Source: Pectobacterium sp. PL152 (GTDB lineage Bacteria > Pseudomonadota > Gammaproteobacteria > Enterobacterales > Enterobacteriaceae). Taken from it: a DNA stretch of 64,000 bases. Under the pieces are notes generated by a model that saw only the letters and a program-made list of their open reading frames with translations, was not told the origin of the DNA and did no database searches. Location: the NCBI GenBank assembly GCA_021907015.1, contig CP091064.1:2356001-2420000 (forward strand), in the 5' to 3' direction. Below, in pieces: positions 21,479-31,631 of this stretch. A program made the position numbers and the translations under genes. How positions within the stretch are numbered: position 1 is the first letter of the stretch; every line of letters begins with the position of its first letter.

Positions 21479-21845
21479 GCGAGGCGATGTTCAGTACGAT
21501 GTCGAGGGCCGCCTGCTGAAGCGCATTGACGTGCACTGACAGGTACACCACCGACCTGAATGGCGCACCGCTGGATATGACGGATGCGGACGGCTCGGTC
21601 CGCTGGAGCGGAGACTACAGTAGCTTCGGTGCAGCCAACGGACAAACGCAGGACAGCGAAGGGCTGCACCACGGCAAACCGGTGGAATCCCAGCCGTTAC
21701 GCTACGCCGGACAATACGCGGATGAAGAAACCGGTTTGCACTACAACCTGTTCCGCTACTATGATCCCACTGTAGGCCGATTCACCACGCAAGACCCGAT
21801 TGGGCTGGCGGGCGGAATTAACCTCTATCAGTATGCGCCGAATAC
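21479..21845 (+). pseudogene. Rhs core remnant abutting dppF
   Basis: A fourth copy of Rhs core text. Positions 21479-21550 match the main gene near 16845-16925 with a small deletion and a stop. The copy then jumps to DLNGAPLDMTDADGSVRW (main gene near 17385) and runs to INLYQYAPN, where similarity stops before the WVDPLGL junction. No tip follows; the next bases belong to the dppF end. The 21204-21478 stretch before it is AT-rich with no gene, though NGSSFERKSV and following fragments could be debris of another tip. Confidence 0.8.
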
Positions 21846-22920
21846 CAATGCACAGCATACACTCGATGTCCCACGCCCCGGTAAAGCAGCGTGGGAACAT
21901 CGAAGGCAAACAGGCGACGGCGGTGCCCTGTTCGTCCTGATCGACAGCGAAGCAGGCGACCTGCTGTTCGCCGTAGGTTTTCAACTGCGGCTGGAACTGT
22001 GTGCAGGTGCTGAAGCAGCGCTGGCAGCGGGCGTTGAACGCACAGCCCGGCGGTGGATTCAGCGGGCTGGGCAACTCGCCAGTCAGCTTGATGCGCTCGC
22101 GGCGTAAATCCGGGTTCAGACGCGGCGTCGCGGACAGTAACGCCTGTGTATAAGGGTGGCGTGGGTTGTTAAAAATGGCATCTTTACTGCCCTTCTCGAC
22201 ACAGCGACCCAGATACATCACCATCACTTCATCAGCGATATGCTCGACGACTGACAGATCGTGCGAAATGAAGACGTAAGACAGCCCCAAGTCCTGCTGC
22301 AAATCCATCATCAGGTTCAGCACCTGTGCGCGCACCGATACGTCCAACGCCGAAACCGGTTCATCGGCAATCACCACGTCCGGGTCCAACATCAGCCCAC
22401 GAGCGATAGCAATACGCTGACGCTGGCCGCCAGAGAACATATGCGGATAGCGGTCATAATGTTCCGTTTTCAGCCCGACTTTCGCCATCATCGCCAGCGC
22501 TTTTTCACGGCGTTCGGCTTTTGACAGTTCCGTGTTGATCAGCAGCGGTTCTTCGAGGATCTGTCCGACTTTCTTACGTGGATTCAGCGATCCGTAAGGA
22601 TTCTGGAACACGATCTGGATCTTCTGTCGACGCAGTTTCTGCGCTTCAGGATCGGGTTTCAGCAGATCCTGTCCCTGATAGTACAGCTCACCGTCAGACG
22701 GGGTTTCGATCATCGTCAGCAGACGGCCCAGCGTGGATTTCCCACAGCCAGACTCTCCCACCACCGCCAGCGTTTTACCGCGCTCCAGCGTAAAGGAAAC
22801 ACCGTCCAGCGCTTTCACCATCCGCTCCGGTGCGAAAAAGCCTTTCTTCACCGGGTAGTGTTTTTTCAAATCAATCGCATGCAGTAAATACGGCTGCGAT
22901 GTGGCGTTCAGTTCACTCAT
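21697..22920 (-). CDS. dppF: dipeptide ABC transporter ATP-binding protein DppF, with abnormal C-terminal extension
   Basis: ATPase of the DppBCDF importer. Walker [11 protein letters not shown]-loop, signature [14 protein letters not shown], Walker [17 protein letters not shown] and the oligopeptide-ATPase C-terminal Cys motif ([13 protein letters not shown]...C...VACF) are all present over about 328 residues. E. coli DppF ends near this point (334 residues). Here the frame runs on for about 77 more residues, the last 48 being the antisense of the Rhs remnant, giving 407. The normal stop seems to have been lost where Rhs DNA joined. Overlaps dppD by 4 bases (ATGA), so it is co-translated. 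Confidence 0.9.
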   Translation of the reverse strand: MSELNATSQPYLLHAIDLKKHYPVKKGFFAPERMVKALDGVSFTLERGKTLAVVGESGCGKSTLGRLLTMIETPSDGELYYQGQDLLKPDPEAQKLRRQKIQIVFQNPYGSLNPRKKVGQILEEPLLINTELSKAERREKALAMMAKVGLKTEHYDRYPHMFSGGQRQRIAIARGLMLDPDVVIADEPVSALDVSVRAQVLNLMMDLQQDLGLSYVFISHDLSVVEHIADEVMVMYLGRCVEKGSKDAIFNNPRHPYTQALLSATPRLNPDLRRERIKLTGELPSPLNPPPGCAFNARCQRCFSTCTQFQPQLKTYGEQQVACFAVDQDEQGTAVACLPSMFPRCFTGAWDIECMLCIGIRRILIEVNSARQPNRVLRGESAYSGIIVAEQVVVQTGFFIRVLSGVA

Positions 22921-23897
22921 AGGGTCGGTCTCCCCGCATCATCCAGCGGTGTATGACATTTCACCTGACGACCAGGAATATCGCGCAGTGCAGGTTCTTC
23001 CTGACGGCAACGGTCCTGCGCATAGGGGCAGCGTGGGTTTAACAGACAGCCGTTCGGGCGATCGTATTTGCCCGGCACCACGCCCGGCAGCGATGCCAGT
23101 CGGGATTTGTCCGCCGCGAACTCCGGCAGCGCACGCAGTAATGCCTGGGTATACGGATGACGCGGCGCGCTGAAAATATCCGCCGCTTTGCCTGATTCCA
23201 CCACCTGACCGGCATACATCACAATAATGTGGTGTGCCGCTTCAGCCACCAGCGCCAAATCGTGCGTAATCAGGATCAGCGCCATGTTCTCGCGCTGCTG
23301 CAGTTCGAGCAGCAGTTCAATAATCTGCGCCTGAATGGTCACGTCCAGCGCCGTCGTTGGCTCATCGGCAATCAGCAGCTTCGGCCGACAGGCAATCGCC
23401 ATCGCAATCATCACGCGCTGGCTCATCCCGCCGGAAAGCTGGTGCGGATAAACATCAAGACGCGAAGCCGGATCGGGAATCCCAACCAGCGTCAGCAGGT
23501 CAATCGCCCGCTGACGACGGGTTTTGCGGTTACCGCCCTGATGCACCTTGATGGCTTCCATGATCTGGTAGCCCACGGTGTAGCACGGGTTCAGGCTGGT
23601 CATCGGGTCCTGGAAGATCATCGCGACCTCCGAGCCCACCAGATTACGCCGTTCTTTCTCAGAAATTTGCTTTAAATCACGCTGGTTAAATTCCAGCTTG
23701 TCGGCCATCACTTTACCGGGGTAGTCAATCAGCCCCATTATCGCCAGCGAGCTGACGGATTTACCGGAGCCGGATTCCCCGACGATACCGACCACCTGCC
23801 CTTCTTCCACCTGATAACTGATGCGATCGACCGCCCGAAACGGCAGATCCTCGTCACCAAAGTGAACCGACAGTTTATCTACATTGAGCAACGCCAT
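22917..23897 (-). CDS. dppD: dipeptide ABC transporter ATP-binding protein DppD
   Basis: 326 residues (E. coli 327) from [16 protein letters not shown]; the open frame extends further upstream into dppC, so I took the ATG with GAG-rich spacing. Walker A GESGSGKS, signature [14 protein letters not shown], Walker [16 protein letters not shown]-loop [14 protein letters not shown], and the C-terminal Cys cluster ([13 protein letters not shown]) typical of Opp/Dpp ATPases. It pairs with DppF on the inner face of the membrane. Confidence 0.95.
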   Translation of the reverse strand: MALLNVDKLSVHFGDEDLPFRAVDRISYQVEEGQVVGIVGESGSGKSVSSLAIMGLIDYPGKVMADKLEFNQRDLKQISEKERRNLVGSEVAMIFQDPMTSLNPCYTVGYQIMEAIKVHQGGNRKTRRQRAIDLLTLVGIPDPASRLDVYPHQLSGGMSQRVMIAMAIACRPKLLIADEPTTALDVTIQAQIIELLLELQQRENMALILITHDLALVAEAAHHIIVMYAGQVVESGKAADIFSAPRHPYTQALLRALPEFAADKSRLASLPGVVPGKYDRPNGCLLNPRCPYAQDRCRQEEPALRDIPGRQVKCHTPLDDAGRPTL

Positions 23898-23910
23898 CTC
23901 TCTACCTCTG

Positions 23911-24813
23911 TTACTGCTTGAGTTTGGGGTCGAGAGCATCACGCAAGCCGTCCCCCATCAGGTTAAACGCCAATACCGTCAGTAAGATTGCCAGACCGGG
24001 GAACGTCACCACCCACCAGGCGCTTTGCGCAAACTGCAAAACGTCCGACAGCATGGTGCCCCATTCTGGCGTTGGCGGCTGTGCGCCCATACCGAGGAAA
24101 CCCAAAGCAGCCATATCAAGAATGGCGTTAGAGAAACCGAGAGACGCCTGCACAATCAGCGGCGCCAGACAGTTAGGAAGAATGTTGACGAACATCTGGC
24201 GCGCCGAACCGGCTCCCGCCACGCGTGAAGCCGTGACGTAATCGCGGTTAACTTCCACCAGCACCGCCGCACGGGTCAAACGGACGTAGTGCGGTAATGC
24301 CACGAAGGTCAGCGCCAGCGAGGCGTTCACAATCGAAGGCCCGAAAACGGCCACCAGCACCAGCGCCAGCAGCAGGCTTGGCAGCGCCAGCATGATATCG
24401 ACGATACGCATGATGAGCGCATCAACCACACCGCCGAAATACCCAGCCAGCAGCCCAAAGATCACGCCCAGCACCAGCGACAGCGCCACCACCAGACAGC
24501 CGACCAGCAGCGACAGGCGTGCGCCATACATCAGACGGGACAGGACATCGCGCCCAACATCGTCCGTTCCCAGAATAAACTGCCAGCTTCCGCCCTCTTG
24601 CCAGACCGGCGGACGCAGCAGCGCATCGCGGAACTGCTCAGCGGGCGCATGCGGTGCCAGTACGTTGGCGCCAATGGCGATCACCAGCATCAGCACGACA
24701 TACACCATGCCAACGACCGCCCCTTTGTTACGTTTAAAATAGTGCCAGAATTCCTGTAGCGGGGTCATCGGCTTCGGTGCGCTATTTACAACAGGTTCAG
24801 TGACTTGTGTCAT
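23911..24813 (-). CDS. dppC: dipeptide ABC transporter permease DppC
   Basis: 300 residues from [11 protein letters not shown], the same length as E. coli DppC. Membrane protein with an N-terminal TM segment after [12 protein letters not shown] and five more, and the permease EAA-like loop ([20 protein letters not shown]). Ends in DALDPKLKQ as in E. coli. The ORF upstream of this ATG overlaps dppB and is not used. Confidence 0.95.
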   Translation of the reverse strand: MTQVTEPVVNSAPKPMTPLQEFWHYFKRNKGAVVGMVYVVLMLVIAIGANVLAPHAPAEQFRDALLRPPVWQEGGSWQFILGTDDVGRDVLSRLMYGARLSLLVGCLVVALSLVLGVIFGLLAGYFGGVVDALIMRIVDIMLALPSLLLALVLVAVFGPSIVNASLALTFVALPHYVRLTRAAVLVEVNRDYVTASRVAGAGSARQMFVNILPNCLAPLIVQASLGFSNAILDMAALGFLGMGAQPPTPEWGTMLSDVLQFAQSAWWVVTFPGLAILLTVLAFNLMGDGLRDALDPKLKQ

Positions 24814-24826
24814 CTTAGCCTTCCCC

Positions 24827-25846
24827 TTATTTCTTGTGACGGATGCGTGGGTTAACCACACCGTAGAGCACATCCACCAGCAGGTTAACCAGAATGATCA
24901 TGGTTGCTACCAGCAACACCCCGCCCTGAACTACCGGATAGTCACGACGCTGCAACGCATCGATCAACCACCGTCCCAGTCCCGGCCAGGAGAAAATGGT
25001 TTCCGTCAGGATTGCTCCGGCTAGCATAGTGCCGACCTGCAGGCCAATCACCGTCACTACCGGCAGCATCGCATTACGCAACGCGTGCACCACAATCACG
25101 CGCAGGCGGCTCAGCCCTTTGGCGCGAGCAGTACGAATGTAGTCCTCGCCCAGCACTTCCAGCATCGCGGAGCGCGTCATACGCACAATCACCGCCAGTG
25201 GAATGGTACCCAGCACGATGGCAGGCAGAATCATGTGTTCAACCGCGTCGATAAAGTCGCCTTTCTCACCCCAGAACAGGGTATCGATCAGCATAAAGCC
25301 AGTCAGCGGCATGCTGTCATCGAGGAAAATCGTGTCGCTAATGCGCCCCGAAACGGGCGTCAGGTTGAGCTGGACGGAAACCAGCATGATCAGCATCATG
25401 CCCCACCAGAAGATAGGCATGGAGTAACCCGTCAGCGCCAGGCCAACAGACGTATGATCGAAGATGGAGCCGCGTTTAACCGCAGCCAGCACACCAACCG
25501 GAATCCCCACTGCGATAGCAAACATCATCGCGCAGATACCCAGTTCCAGCGTCGCTTTGAAGCGAGGCACAAATTCTTCCCACACGGGGATACGACTCTT
25601 GAGGGAGATCCCCAGATCGCCCTGCATCACACCGCCAATATAGTGGAGGTATTGCTGCCACAGCGGCTTATCCAGCCCCATTTCAGCCAGCAATTGCGCA
25701 TGGCGCTCGGCGGAGATACCCCGTTCCCCCGCCATGATCATCACCGGGTCGCCCGGAATCATGTGCACGAATGCGAAGGTCAACAGGGTGATACCAATAA
25801 ACGTTGGGATAACTAACCCCAAACGCCGGAGTATGAACTGCAACAT
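24827..25846 (-). CDS. dppB: dipeptide ABC transporter permease DppB
   Basis: 339 residues as in E. coli. MLQFILRRLGLVIPTFIGIT gives the first TM helix; the EAA loop reads YIRTARAKGLSRLRVIVVHALRN. Forms the channel with DppC. It lies 233 bases after dppA, behind a hairpin that probably lowers dppBCDF relative to dppA. Confidence 0.95.
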   Translation of the reverse strand: MLQFILRRLGLVIPTFIGITLLTFAFVHMIPGDPVMIMAGERGISAERHAQLLAEMGLDKPLWQQYLHYIGGVMQGDLGISLKSRIPVWEEFVPRFKATLELGICAMMFAIAVGIPVGVLAAVKRGSIFDHTSVGLALTGYSMPIFWWGMMLIMLVSVQLNLTPVSGRISDTIFLDDSMPLTGFMLIDTLFWGEKGDFIDAVEHMILPAIVLGTIPLAVIVRMTRSAMLEVLGEDYIRTARAKGLSRLRVIVVHALRNAMLPVVTVIGLQVGTMLAGAILTETIFSWPGLGRWLIDALQRRDYPVVQGGVLLVATMIILVNLLVDVLYGVVNPRIRHKK

Positions 25847-26000
25847 ATCCCGAACTCTCTATTCATGCCCGTTGGCTCATTGGCCATCAGGCTTATCATT
25901 GCTCACAGATAAAAAATCGCCAGATGCGATTTTAACGTCGTGTGCGACGGCCCGCTGTGTGGCGGACAGGGAAGCCCGCCATAAGACTTTAACGGGCAAG

Positions 26001-26050
26001 AAACCCCGCCCCCACGGTTCCTCTAACGAGAAACCGCAAGGTCGGGGTTT
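26001..26050 (-). terminator. attenuating hairpin between dppA and dppB
   Basis: Outer stem AAACCCCG / CGGGGTTT with an inner CGGTT / AACCG stem in the dppA-dppB gap. Stem-loops after the binding-protein gene commonly protect its mRNA and reduce read-through into permease genes. Confidence 0.6.
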
Positions 26051-26079
26051 TTAGTGTCCGTGAAAATCGAGCGGCTGAC

Positions 26080-27687
26080 TTAATCCAACGTCACGTTGTT
26101 GAAGCTATGCACACCACGCGGCTGAACCACATAACCTTTCACGTTTTTACGTACAGGTTCGTACACGGTAGAGTGCGCGACAATCAGCGCCGGAGCCTGA
26201 TCGTGCATCACAACCTGTGCCTGCTTGTACAGTTCAATACGTTTTTCGTGATCGGAAACGGCGCGCGCTGGTTGGATCAAATCTTCAAACGGCTTGTAGC
26301 ACCACTTGGAGTAGTTGGAGCCATTTTTAGCCGCGTCGCAGCTGAACAGGGTCGCGAAGAAGTTATCTGGATCCCCATTGTCACCTGTCCAGCCCATCAG
26401 CACGGTCTGGTGCTCGCCGTCTTTCGCACGCTTCAGATACTCGCCCCACTCGTAGGTGACGATCTTGGCTTTCACGCCCACTTTCGCCCAGTCGGACTGA
26501 ATCATTTCCGCCATACGACGCGCGTTCGGGTTGTACGGACGCTGTACCGGCATGGCCCACAGGTCGATAGAGAAGCCGTCAGCCATACCCGCTTCTTTCA
26601 GCAGGGCTTTCGCTTTCTCAGGATCGTAGCTGTAGTCTTTAACGTCGTTGTTGTAGCCCCACATAGTCGGCGGGATCAGGTTAGTTGCGGCCTGGCCGGC
26701 TCCCTGATAGACCGCTTCGATAATGGCAGACTTGTTTACCGCATAGTTCAGCGCCTGGCGAATCTTGACGTTATCCAGCGGTTTTTTCTCAACGTTGTAA
26801 GCCAGATAGCCAACGTTCAGGCCAGGCTGTTCCATCAACGTGATGTTCTTATCTTCTTTCATCTTCGCGAGATCGGCCGGGTTTGGATACGGCATGATCT
26901 GGCATTCATCTTTTTGCAGCTTGGCGTAACGTACAGACGCATCTGGCGTGATGGAGAAGACCAGACGGTCAACGCCCGGCTTAGTACCCCAGAAGCCTTC
27001 AAAGGCTTTGTACAGAATGCGGGAATCTTTCTGATACTGCTGTAGCTGGAACGGGCCCGTACCGATTGGGTTCAGGTCAATTTTCTCCGGCGTACCGGCT
27101 TTCAGCATCTTATCCGCGTATTCCGCTGACAGGATGGAAGCAAAGTCCATCGCCAGGTTTGCCAGGAACGGCGCTTCTGGGCGGTTCAGCACAAAGCGGA
27201 CAGTGTAGTCGTCAACTTTTTCGATTTTGCTGACCAGCTCTGGCATACCCATACCCTGATAGTATTCGTAGCTGCCGCCAGATACTTTGTGGTACGGATG
27301 GTTGGCATCCTGCTGACGCATGAAGGAGAAAATCACGTCATCAGCATTGAATTCACGAGAAGGTTTGAAATCCTTGCTGTCTTGCCATTTCACGCCTTTG
27401 CGCAGATGGAAAGTGTAGGTTTTGCCGTCTTCGCTAATATCCCATTTTTCAGCCAGACCCGGACCGGTGTCCGTGGTGCCGTCTTTAAACTCCACCAGAC
27501 GGTTATAAATAGGAATAGAGCTGGCATCAAACGTCGTACCGGATGTGAACAGCTGTGGGTTAAAACCTTCCGGGGAGCCTTCTGAGCAGTAAACCAGCGT
27601 TTTTGCCTGAACGCCTGCAGCGACGGACATGGCGAGCAAGCCAAGACCGAACTTCAACACCCTTGATTTAACCAGGGACTTTTCCAT
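26080..27687 (-). CDS. dppA: periplasmic dipeptide-binding protein DppA
   Basis: 535 residues, exactly the E. coli length. Sec signal peptide to about VQA-KT, then mature KTLVYCSEGSPEGFNPQLF. Family 5 solute-binding protein; binds di-peptides (and in E. coli haem) for DppBCDF. Blocks NPIGTGPFQLQQYQKDSR and GWTGDNGDPDNFF are near-identical to E. coli. First gene of the dpp operon; its leader contains a 15-bp quasi-tandem repeat. Confidence 0.97.
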   Translation of the reverse strand: MEKSLVKSRVLKFGLGLLAMSVAAGVQAKTLVYCSEGSPEGFNPQLFTSGTTFDASSIPIYNRLVEFKDGTTDTGPGLAEKWDISEDGKTYTFHLRKGVKWQDSKDFKPSREFNADDVIFSFMRQQDANHPYHKVSGGSYEYYQGMGMPELVSKIEKVDDYTVRFVLNRPEAPFLANLAMDFASILSAEYADKMLKAGTPEKIDLNPIGTGPFQLQQYQKDSRILYKAFEGFWGTKPGVDRLVFSITPDASVRYAKLQKDECQIMPYPNPADLAKMKEDKNITLMEQPGLNVGYLAYNVEKKPLDNVKIRQALNYAVNKSAIIEAVYQGAGQAATNLIPPTMWGYNNDVKDYSYDPEKAKALLKEAGMADGFSIDLWAMPVQRPYNPNARRMAEMIQSDWAKVGVKAKIVTYEWGEYLKRAKDGEHQTVLMGWTGDNGDPDNFFATLFSCDAAKNGSNYSKWCYKPFEDLIQPARAVSDHEKRIELYKQAQVVMHDQAPALIVAHSTVYEPVRKNVKGYVVQPRGVHSFNNVTLD

Positions 27688-27750
27688 TACTTATGCTCCA
27701 TTGTGGATGATGTTGTGTGCTATACCCGCCCAAATCCAAGCTGCATACGC

Positions 27751-27822
27751 GTTAATACTGTTGTTAAAAACACAATCGTTAAAAGCGTGATTGCTAAAAA
27801 CACAGATGTTAACAACGCTGAT
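27751..27822. repeat. 15-bp quasi-tandem repeat in the dppA upstream region
   Basis: Four consecutive 15-base units (27763-27822), each of the form GYTAAMARCRYNRAT (GTTAAAAACACAATC, GTTAAAAGCGTGATT, GCTAAAAACACAGAT, GTTAACAACGCTGAT), preceded by a 12-base partial unit. It lies 64-135 bases before the dppA start. Confidence 0.7.
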
Positions 27823-29162
27823 GTCCTGTCCTGCATCTCGAAATGAATGGGGTATGGTTGGCCAGACCTGTATTTTTATGTGCTGCGGTCTGTACCCTGT
27901 CGCCCGAAGGCAAAATCAAAATAATGGGGAGAGGAATGGTGATTGCCACAACCGATAGTCGCACACTGTTAGATATAGTCATAATAACTACAACCTATAC
28001 CTCGACGCGCCACAACCCGCTCACGGATGCTGGATGAAGACGTAGAATCATTCAGACAAGCCGTTGCTTTCCTCCTTATATCCCTATGACGCCCTCAATT
28101 TCTCAACAGATGGCGGTGACGTCAATATAAGCAGTAAGGATTTACAAAATTTCCTTACATTTTCTTAAAAGAGAAAATACAAGCTCATCACCTTACAAAA
28201 GGTAGATGTTTTGCCTTTTTCTGAAAAAACAGCGATAAAAACCGATACATTGCGGACATAAAGAAATTATCACCATTAAAAAAACTATAGTCATCTGGTC
28301 TTACATGTCCAAGATTTGAGCACTATTTTTTGTTAAAAACGTTAACAGCAGGTGAAAATCCTGACGGATAATAAGAAATTCTGATATTTGCCACGGCACC
28401 ATAAGTAGACAAATGACTATCTACGCTACAGAAAAAAACTCTGCGCGACAGAAGAAACGCCTTCCCCCTCCTTCCGCGAGACGCAAGCACACTCTCCCTC
28501 ATTGTTTATCCGTGGGATAGCCGTTACCAGAGATCCATTGCTGAAGACATCCGTTAGATAAAGCATAGATAAAAGGCAACGGATGCAGGGCTAAGGACGC
28601 ATTTTGCCCGTAGCCGTGTCGTCAAGGTGACAACCAGCGAGACAATGATATTGCTCAATAATTAACTGGCTATTTTAATTAAATAAATATTTTCACTAAA
28701 ATAAAAGTAGGCTATTTACTTATTCCTATAAAGTGGTATTTTCACTCTGTGAGTTACCTCACTCCCTTCTTTTAATTCCCCCGATGCACCCAACAAATTA
28801 TTTTAATTACAAAAAACAATATAAGTTATTTAAAATGGAGTTGCTGATAAGTTCACAAATACGCAATTAACGTATTATTTTTAACATTCCCTCATGCTAG
28901 ATTACCCTCCAACAAGATTCATTGTTAAATAATATCCACTATTTCTTATCTTTTTTGTTACTAACTGATAAAAACAAAAAAACGTATTTTTCTGCATTCT
29001 GATAATAAACATCCCGCCGCTATTGGCATTAATAACGTTCGATAAACATACACATATCGACGACCAAAACGTCGATAACGATGCACTATCAATATCGCAA
29101 CGACATTACGCGGCAGGCATGTAATTTCTTTCTGTACCAACTGTCCTAGCAGGGTGAATATA
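27823..29162. other. 1.3-kb non-coding stretch between dppA and the 2-HCT symporter
   Basis: No ORF with family resemblance on either strand. It is strongly AT-rich after 28600. An inverted repeat GTAAGGA / TTCCTTAC is at 28134-28158. The AT-rich right half probably carries the symporter promoter. A small RNA cannot be excluded. Confidence 0.5.
29056..29076. promoter_or_regulatory. palindrome upstream of the 2-HCT symporter, operator candidate
   Basis: Perfect 7-base arms ATCGACG / CGTCGAT around a 7-base centre, 87 bases before the symporter ATG, in otherwise AT-rich DNA. The size and symmetry suit a dimeric regulator; which one is unknown. Confidence 0.5.
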
Positions 29163-30503
29163 ATGAAAAAATTGAAACTGATATTCTATGTGAGAACGAT
29201 CTCTCTCTGGAAACACAGGCATCGTTTCTCGGGGCTTTTTTAAAAGAAAATCGGCTCCGTTCCTGTTGCACTTTTTATGGCGATTGCCGCTATTGTTGCC
29301 ATCGCGGCCTACGAGGGATACCTGCCTAAAAACATGATCGGCGGTTTCGCCGTCATCATGACCATGGGATTTTTACTGGCGCATATTGGCAGCAACATTC
29401 CCGTATTCAAAGATATTGGTGGCCCGGCGATTCTGTGCCTGATGGTACCTTCCGTGATGGTGTACTTTAATCTGTTTAATGACAACACCATGAAAACCGT
29501 CCATCTGTTGATGAAAGAGGCGAACTTCCTGTATTTCGTCATCGCCTGTCTGGTGGTCGGCAGTATCTTGGGCATGAACCGCAAGATCCTGATTCAGGGA
29601 ATGGTGCGCATGTTCGTCCCGTTGGTCATCGGCACAGCAACAGCACTGGCAACCGGTTTGCTGGTTGGTAAACTGTGCGGCTATAGCTTCTATCACACCT
29701 TCTTCTTCATTATCGTGCCAATCATCGGCGGCGGGATTGGTGAAGGCATCCTGCCATTATCTCTCGCCTACTCTGCCATTCTGGGACAAACCCCAGATGT
29801 GTATGTGGCTCAGTTAGCGCCTGCTGCCGTCGTCGGTAACATCTTCGCGATTCTATGTGCCGGTGTGCTGTCTCGTCTGGGTATGCGCCGCAAGGATCTG
29901 AATGGCGAAGGCCGTCTGGTTCGCAGCGATGAAGACAACGCGATGTTTGCCGTCAATGAAGCACCAAAACCGGTCGATTTTCATCTGATGGGCGGCGGAT
30001 TGCTGATGATTTGCGCCTTCTTCATCGTCGGTGGCCTGTTTGAGAAACTGGTACATATCCCTGGCCCAGTGCTGATGATTCTGATCGCTGTCTTCTGTAA
30101 ATACGGACGCGTGATTCCTTCCATTATGGAAACCGGCGCGCACAGCGTTTACAAATTCGTATCCAGTTCTCTGGTATGGCCGCTGATGATCGGGCTTGGC
30201 ATGCTGTATATCCCACTAGAGAGCGTCGTCGCGGTCTTCTCTGTCGGCTACGTCATCGTCTGCGGTTCTGTGGTGCTGTCTATGGCGCTGGTGAGCTTCC
30301 TGATTGCGCCTTACCTGAACATGTACCCGATTGAGGCTTCTATCGTGACCACATGCCACAGCGGGCTGGGTGGTACAGGCGACGTGGCGATTCTGTCCGC
30401 CTCTAACCGCATGTCTCTGATGCCGTTCGCCCAGATCGCCACCCGTATCGGCGGCGCGTCTACCGTCATCGCCGCAACGCTATTGCTGGGCTGGTTTGCC
30501 TAA
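29163..30503 (+). pseudogene. 2-hydroxycarboxylate transporter family (CitS-like) Na+ symporter, N-terminus frameshifted
   Basis: The open part (29277-30503, 408 residues) has about ten TM segments and the two family reentrant loops: PIIGGGIGEGILPLS and the C-terminal CHSGLGGTGDVAILSASNRM, the GGXG motifs of the 2-HCT family, which moves citrate, malate or related acids with sodium. The first 35 residues lie in other frames. From the ATG at 29163 (AGGGTG eight bases before) one extra base in A 29166-29171, in T 29236-29241 and in A 29247-29250 gives KKIETDILCENDLSLE...FFKRKIGSVPVAL joined to the body. Either sequencing errors or a broken gene. Substrate not decidable from sequence. Confidence 0.85.
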
Positions 30504-30515
30504 TCTCAGTATCAC

Positions 30516-30540
30516 GGTTTCCCCCAGTCAGGGGGAAACC
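30516..30540. terminator. bidirectional terminator
   Basis: GGTTTCCCCC / GGGGGAAACC, perfect 10-bp stem with loop AGTCA, between the convergent symporter and hxlR-type genes. Confidence 0.8.
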
Positions 30541-30939
30541 TTATTGATCATACTGCGACTGCGCCAATAACACGTCTTCGATATTTTTCTCGGCCCACCT
30601 GGCCAGCGGTTCAACGGCTTCCGATAACGTTTTACCCAACGGGGTCAGCGCATATTCCACCGTAACCGGCACCGTCGGGAATGCTTTTCGGGAAAGCAGA
30701 CCGTCCCGCTCCAGTTTCTTCAACGTTTGGCTCAGCGCTTTCTGCGATACCCCTTCAATTTCCCGCCGCAATTGGTTAAATCTCAGCGGCCCTGTTCTTA
30801 GCAAACCGACTATCAGCAACGCCCATTTATCCGCCAGGCGCTCAAGCACCATTCTCGCCGGACAGCCTTGTAAATAGACGTTATAACGCTGCTCGTCTGC
30901 CTCAGTTTCCTTCCTCTCAGTCGCTGAATTTTTGGTCAT
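30541..30939 (-). CDS. HxlR-family winged-helix regulator
   Basis: 132 residues with the HxlR pattern: a single Cys near the start of the domain (YLQGCPARMVLERLADKWALLI), LRFNQLRREIEGVSQKALSQTLKKLERDGL as recognition helix, VEYALTPLGKTL as the wing. HxlR regulators often sense oxidants or electrophiles through that Cys and control a neighbouring oxidoreductase. The flavodoxin-type gene is divergent, 104 bases away, and is the likely target. Confidence 0.85.
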   Translation of the reverse strand: MTKNSATERKETEADEQRYNVYLQGCPARMVLERLADKWALLIVGLLRTGPLRFNQLRREIEGVSQKALSQTLKKLERDGLLSRKAFPTVPVTVEYALTPLGKTLSEAVEPLARWAEKNIEDVLLAQSQYDQ

Positions 30940-31043
30940 GGTATACCCGAGTAAACTTAGTAGATTTAAGGTAACTTCTTGTTATGTTGGTTTCTAATAT
31001 ATACCTTATTGCCGTTAACTCCTAACCTGAATAAGGAAACACC

Positions 31044-31595
31044 ATGACGAACATTGCCGTTGTTTACTTCTCTGGATATGGGCATACCCGGCGTATCGCG
31101 GAAGACGTTGCCAAAGGCGCTGATGCGGTACTCATTGCGATTGATGCCGATGGCCATGTCGATGAACAGGGATGGGAAACGCTGAATACGGCAGATGCCA
31201 TTATTTTCGGCGCGCCAACTTACATGGGTTCCGTTCCCTGGCAATTCAAAAAATTTGCCGACGCGACTTCCAAAGCGTGGTTTACACGCGCATGGCAGGA
31301 CAAAATTTTTGGCGGTTTCACCAATAGCGCCAGCCTGAATGGCGATAAGCAAGTTACGTTGATTTACCTGCAAACCCTTGCCTCTCAGCACGGGGGATTT
31401 GGGTCAGTCTGGGGCTTGCCCCATCGAATACCCTTACCACGACGCGAAGCGATATCAACAACCTCGGTGGCTCCGTCGGCCTTCTTGCGCAATCCCCATC
31501 GGATGCAGGCGCAGAAGCGATCCTCCGGCGATCTGGATACCGCAAGACACTACGGCAAACGTGTTGCAGACATTGCACGCCGTTTCAAAAACTAA
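31044..31595 (+). pseudogene. flavodoxin-family NAD(P)H:quinone oxidoreductase-like protein, with two compensating frameshifts
   Basis: Start follows AAGGAAAC. MTNIAVVYFSGYGHTRRIA is the flavodoxin FMN-phosphate loop; FGAPTYMGSVPWQFKKF and IFGGFTNSASLNGDKQ follow. After SQHGG (about 31397) the frame is one base short and turns to unlikely Pro/Arg-rich text. In the other frame it reads IWVSLGLAPSNTLTTTRSDI and NNLGGSVGLLAQSPSDAGAEA. Near 31521-31526 two bases are missing and the original frame returns (GDLDTARHYGKRVADIARRF). The ORF is therefore full-length but about 43 residues are scrambled. WrbA-like enzymes reduce quinones; exact family member uncertain. Confidence 0.8.
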
Positions 31596-31631
31596 TTACG
31601 AACACTAACCTCACCAAAGGCATCACCAAAC

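Noticed and set aside
21526-22107. 193-residue plus-strand open frame starting in the Rhs remnant
   Set aside because: It is a chimera of Rhs core and antisense dppF; after the core it has no family sequence.
25085-25816. 243-residue plus-strand open frame opposite dppB
   Set aside because: His/Arg/Gln-rich shadow of dppB; composition is that of an antisense frame.
27751-27822. Possible CRISPR array from the short tandem repeats upstream of dppA
   Set aside because: Units are 15 bp, directly adjacent and imperfect, with no unique spacers and no cas genes.
28081-28160. Inverted repeat GTAAGGA/TTCCTTAC as a terminator or sRNA
   Set aside because: Short stem, no T-run and no adjacent gene end; insufficient to call a feature.
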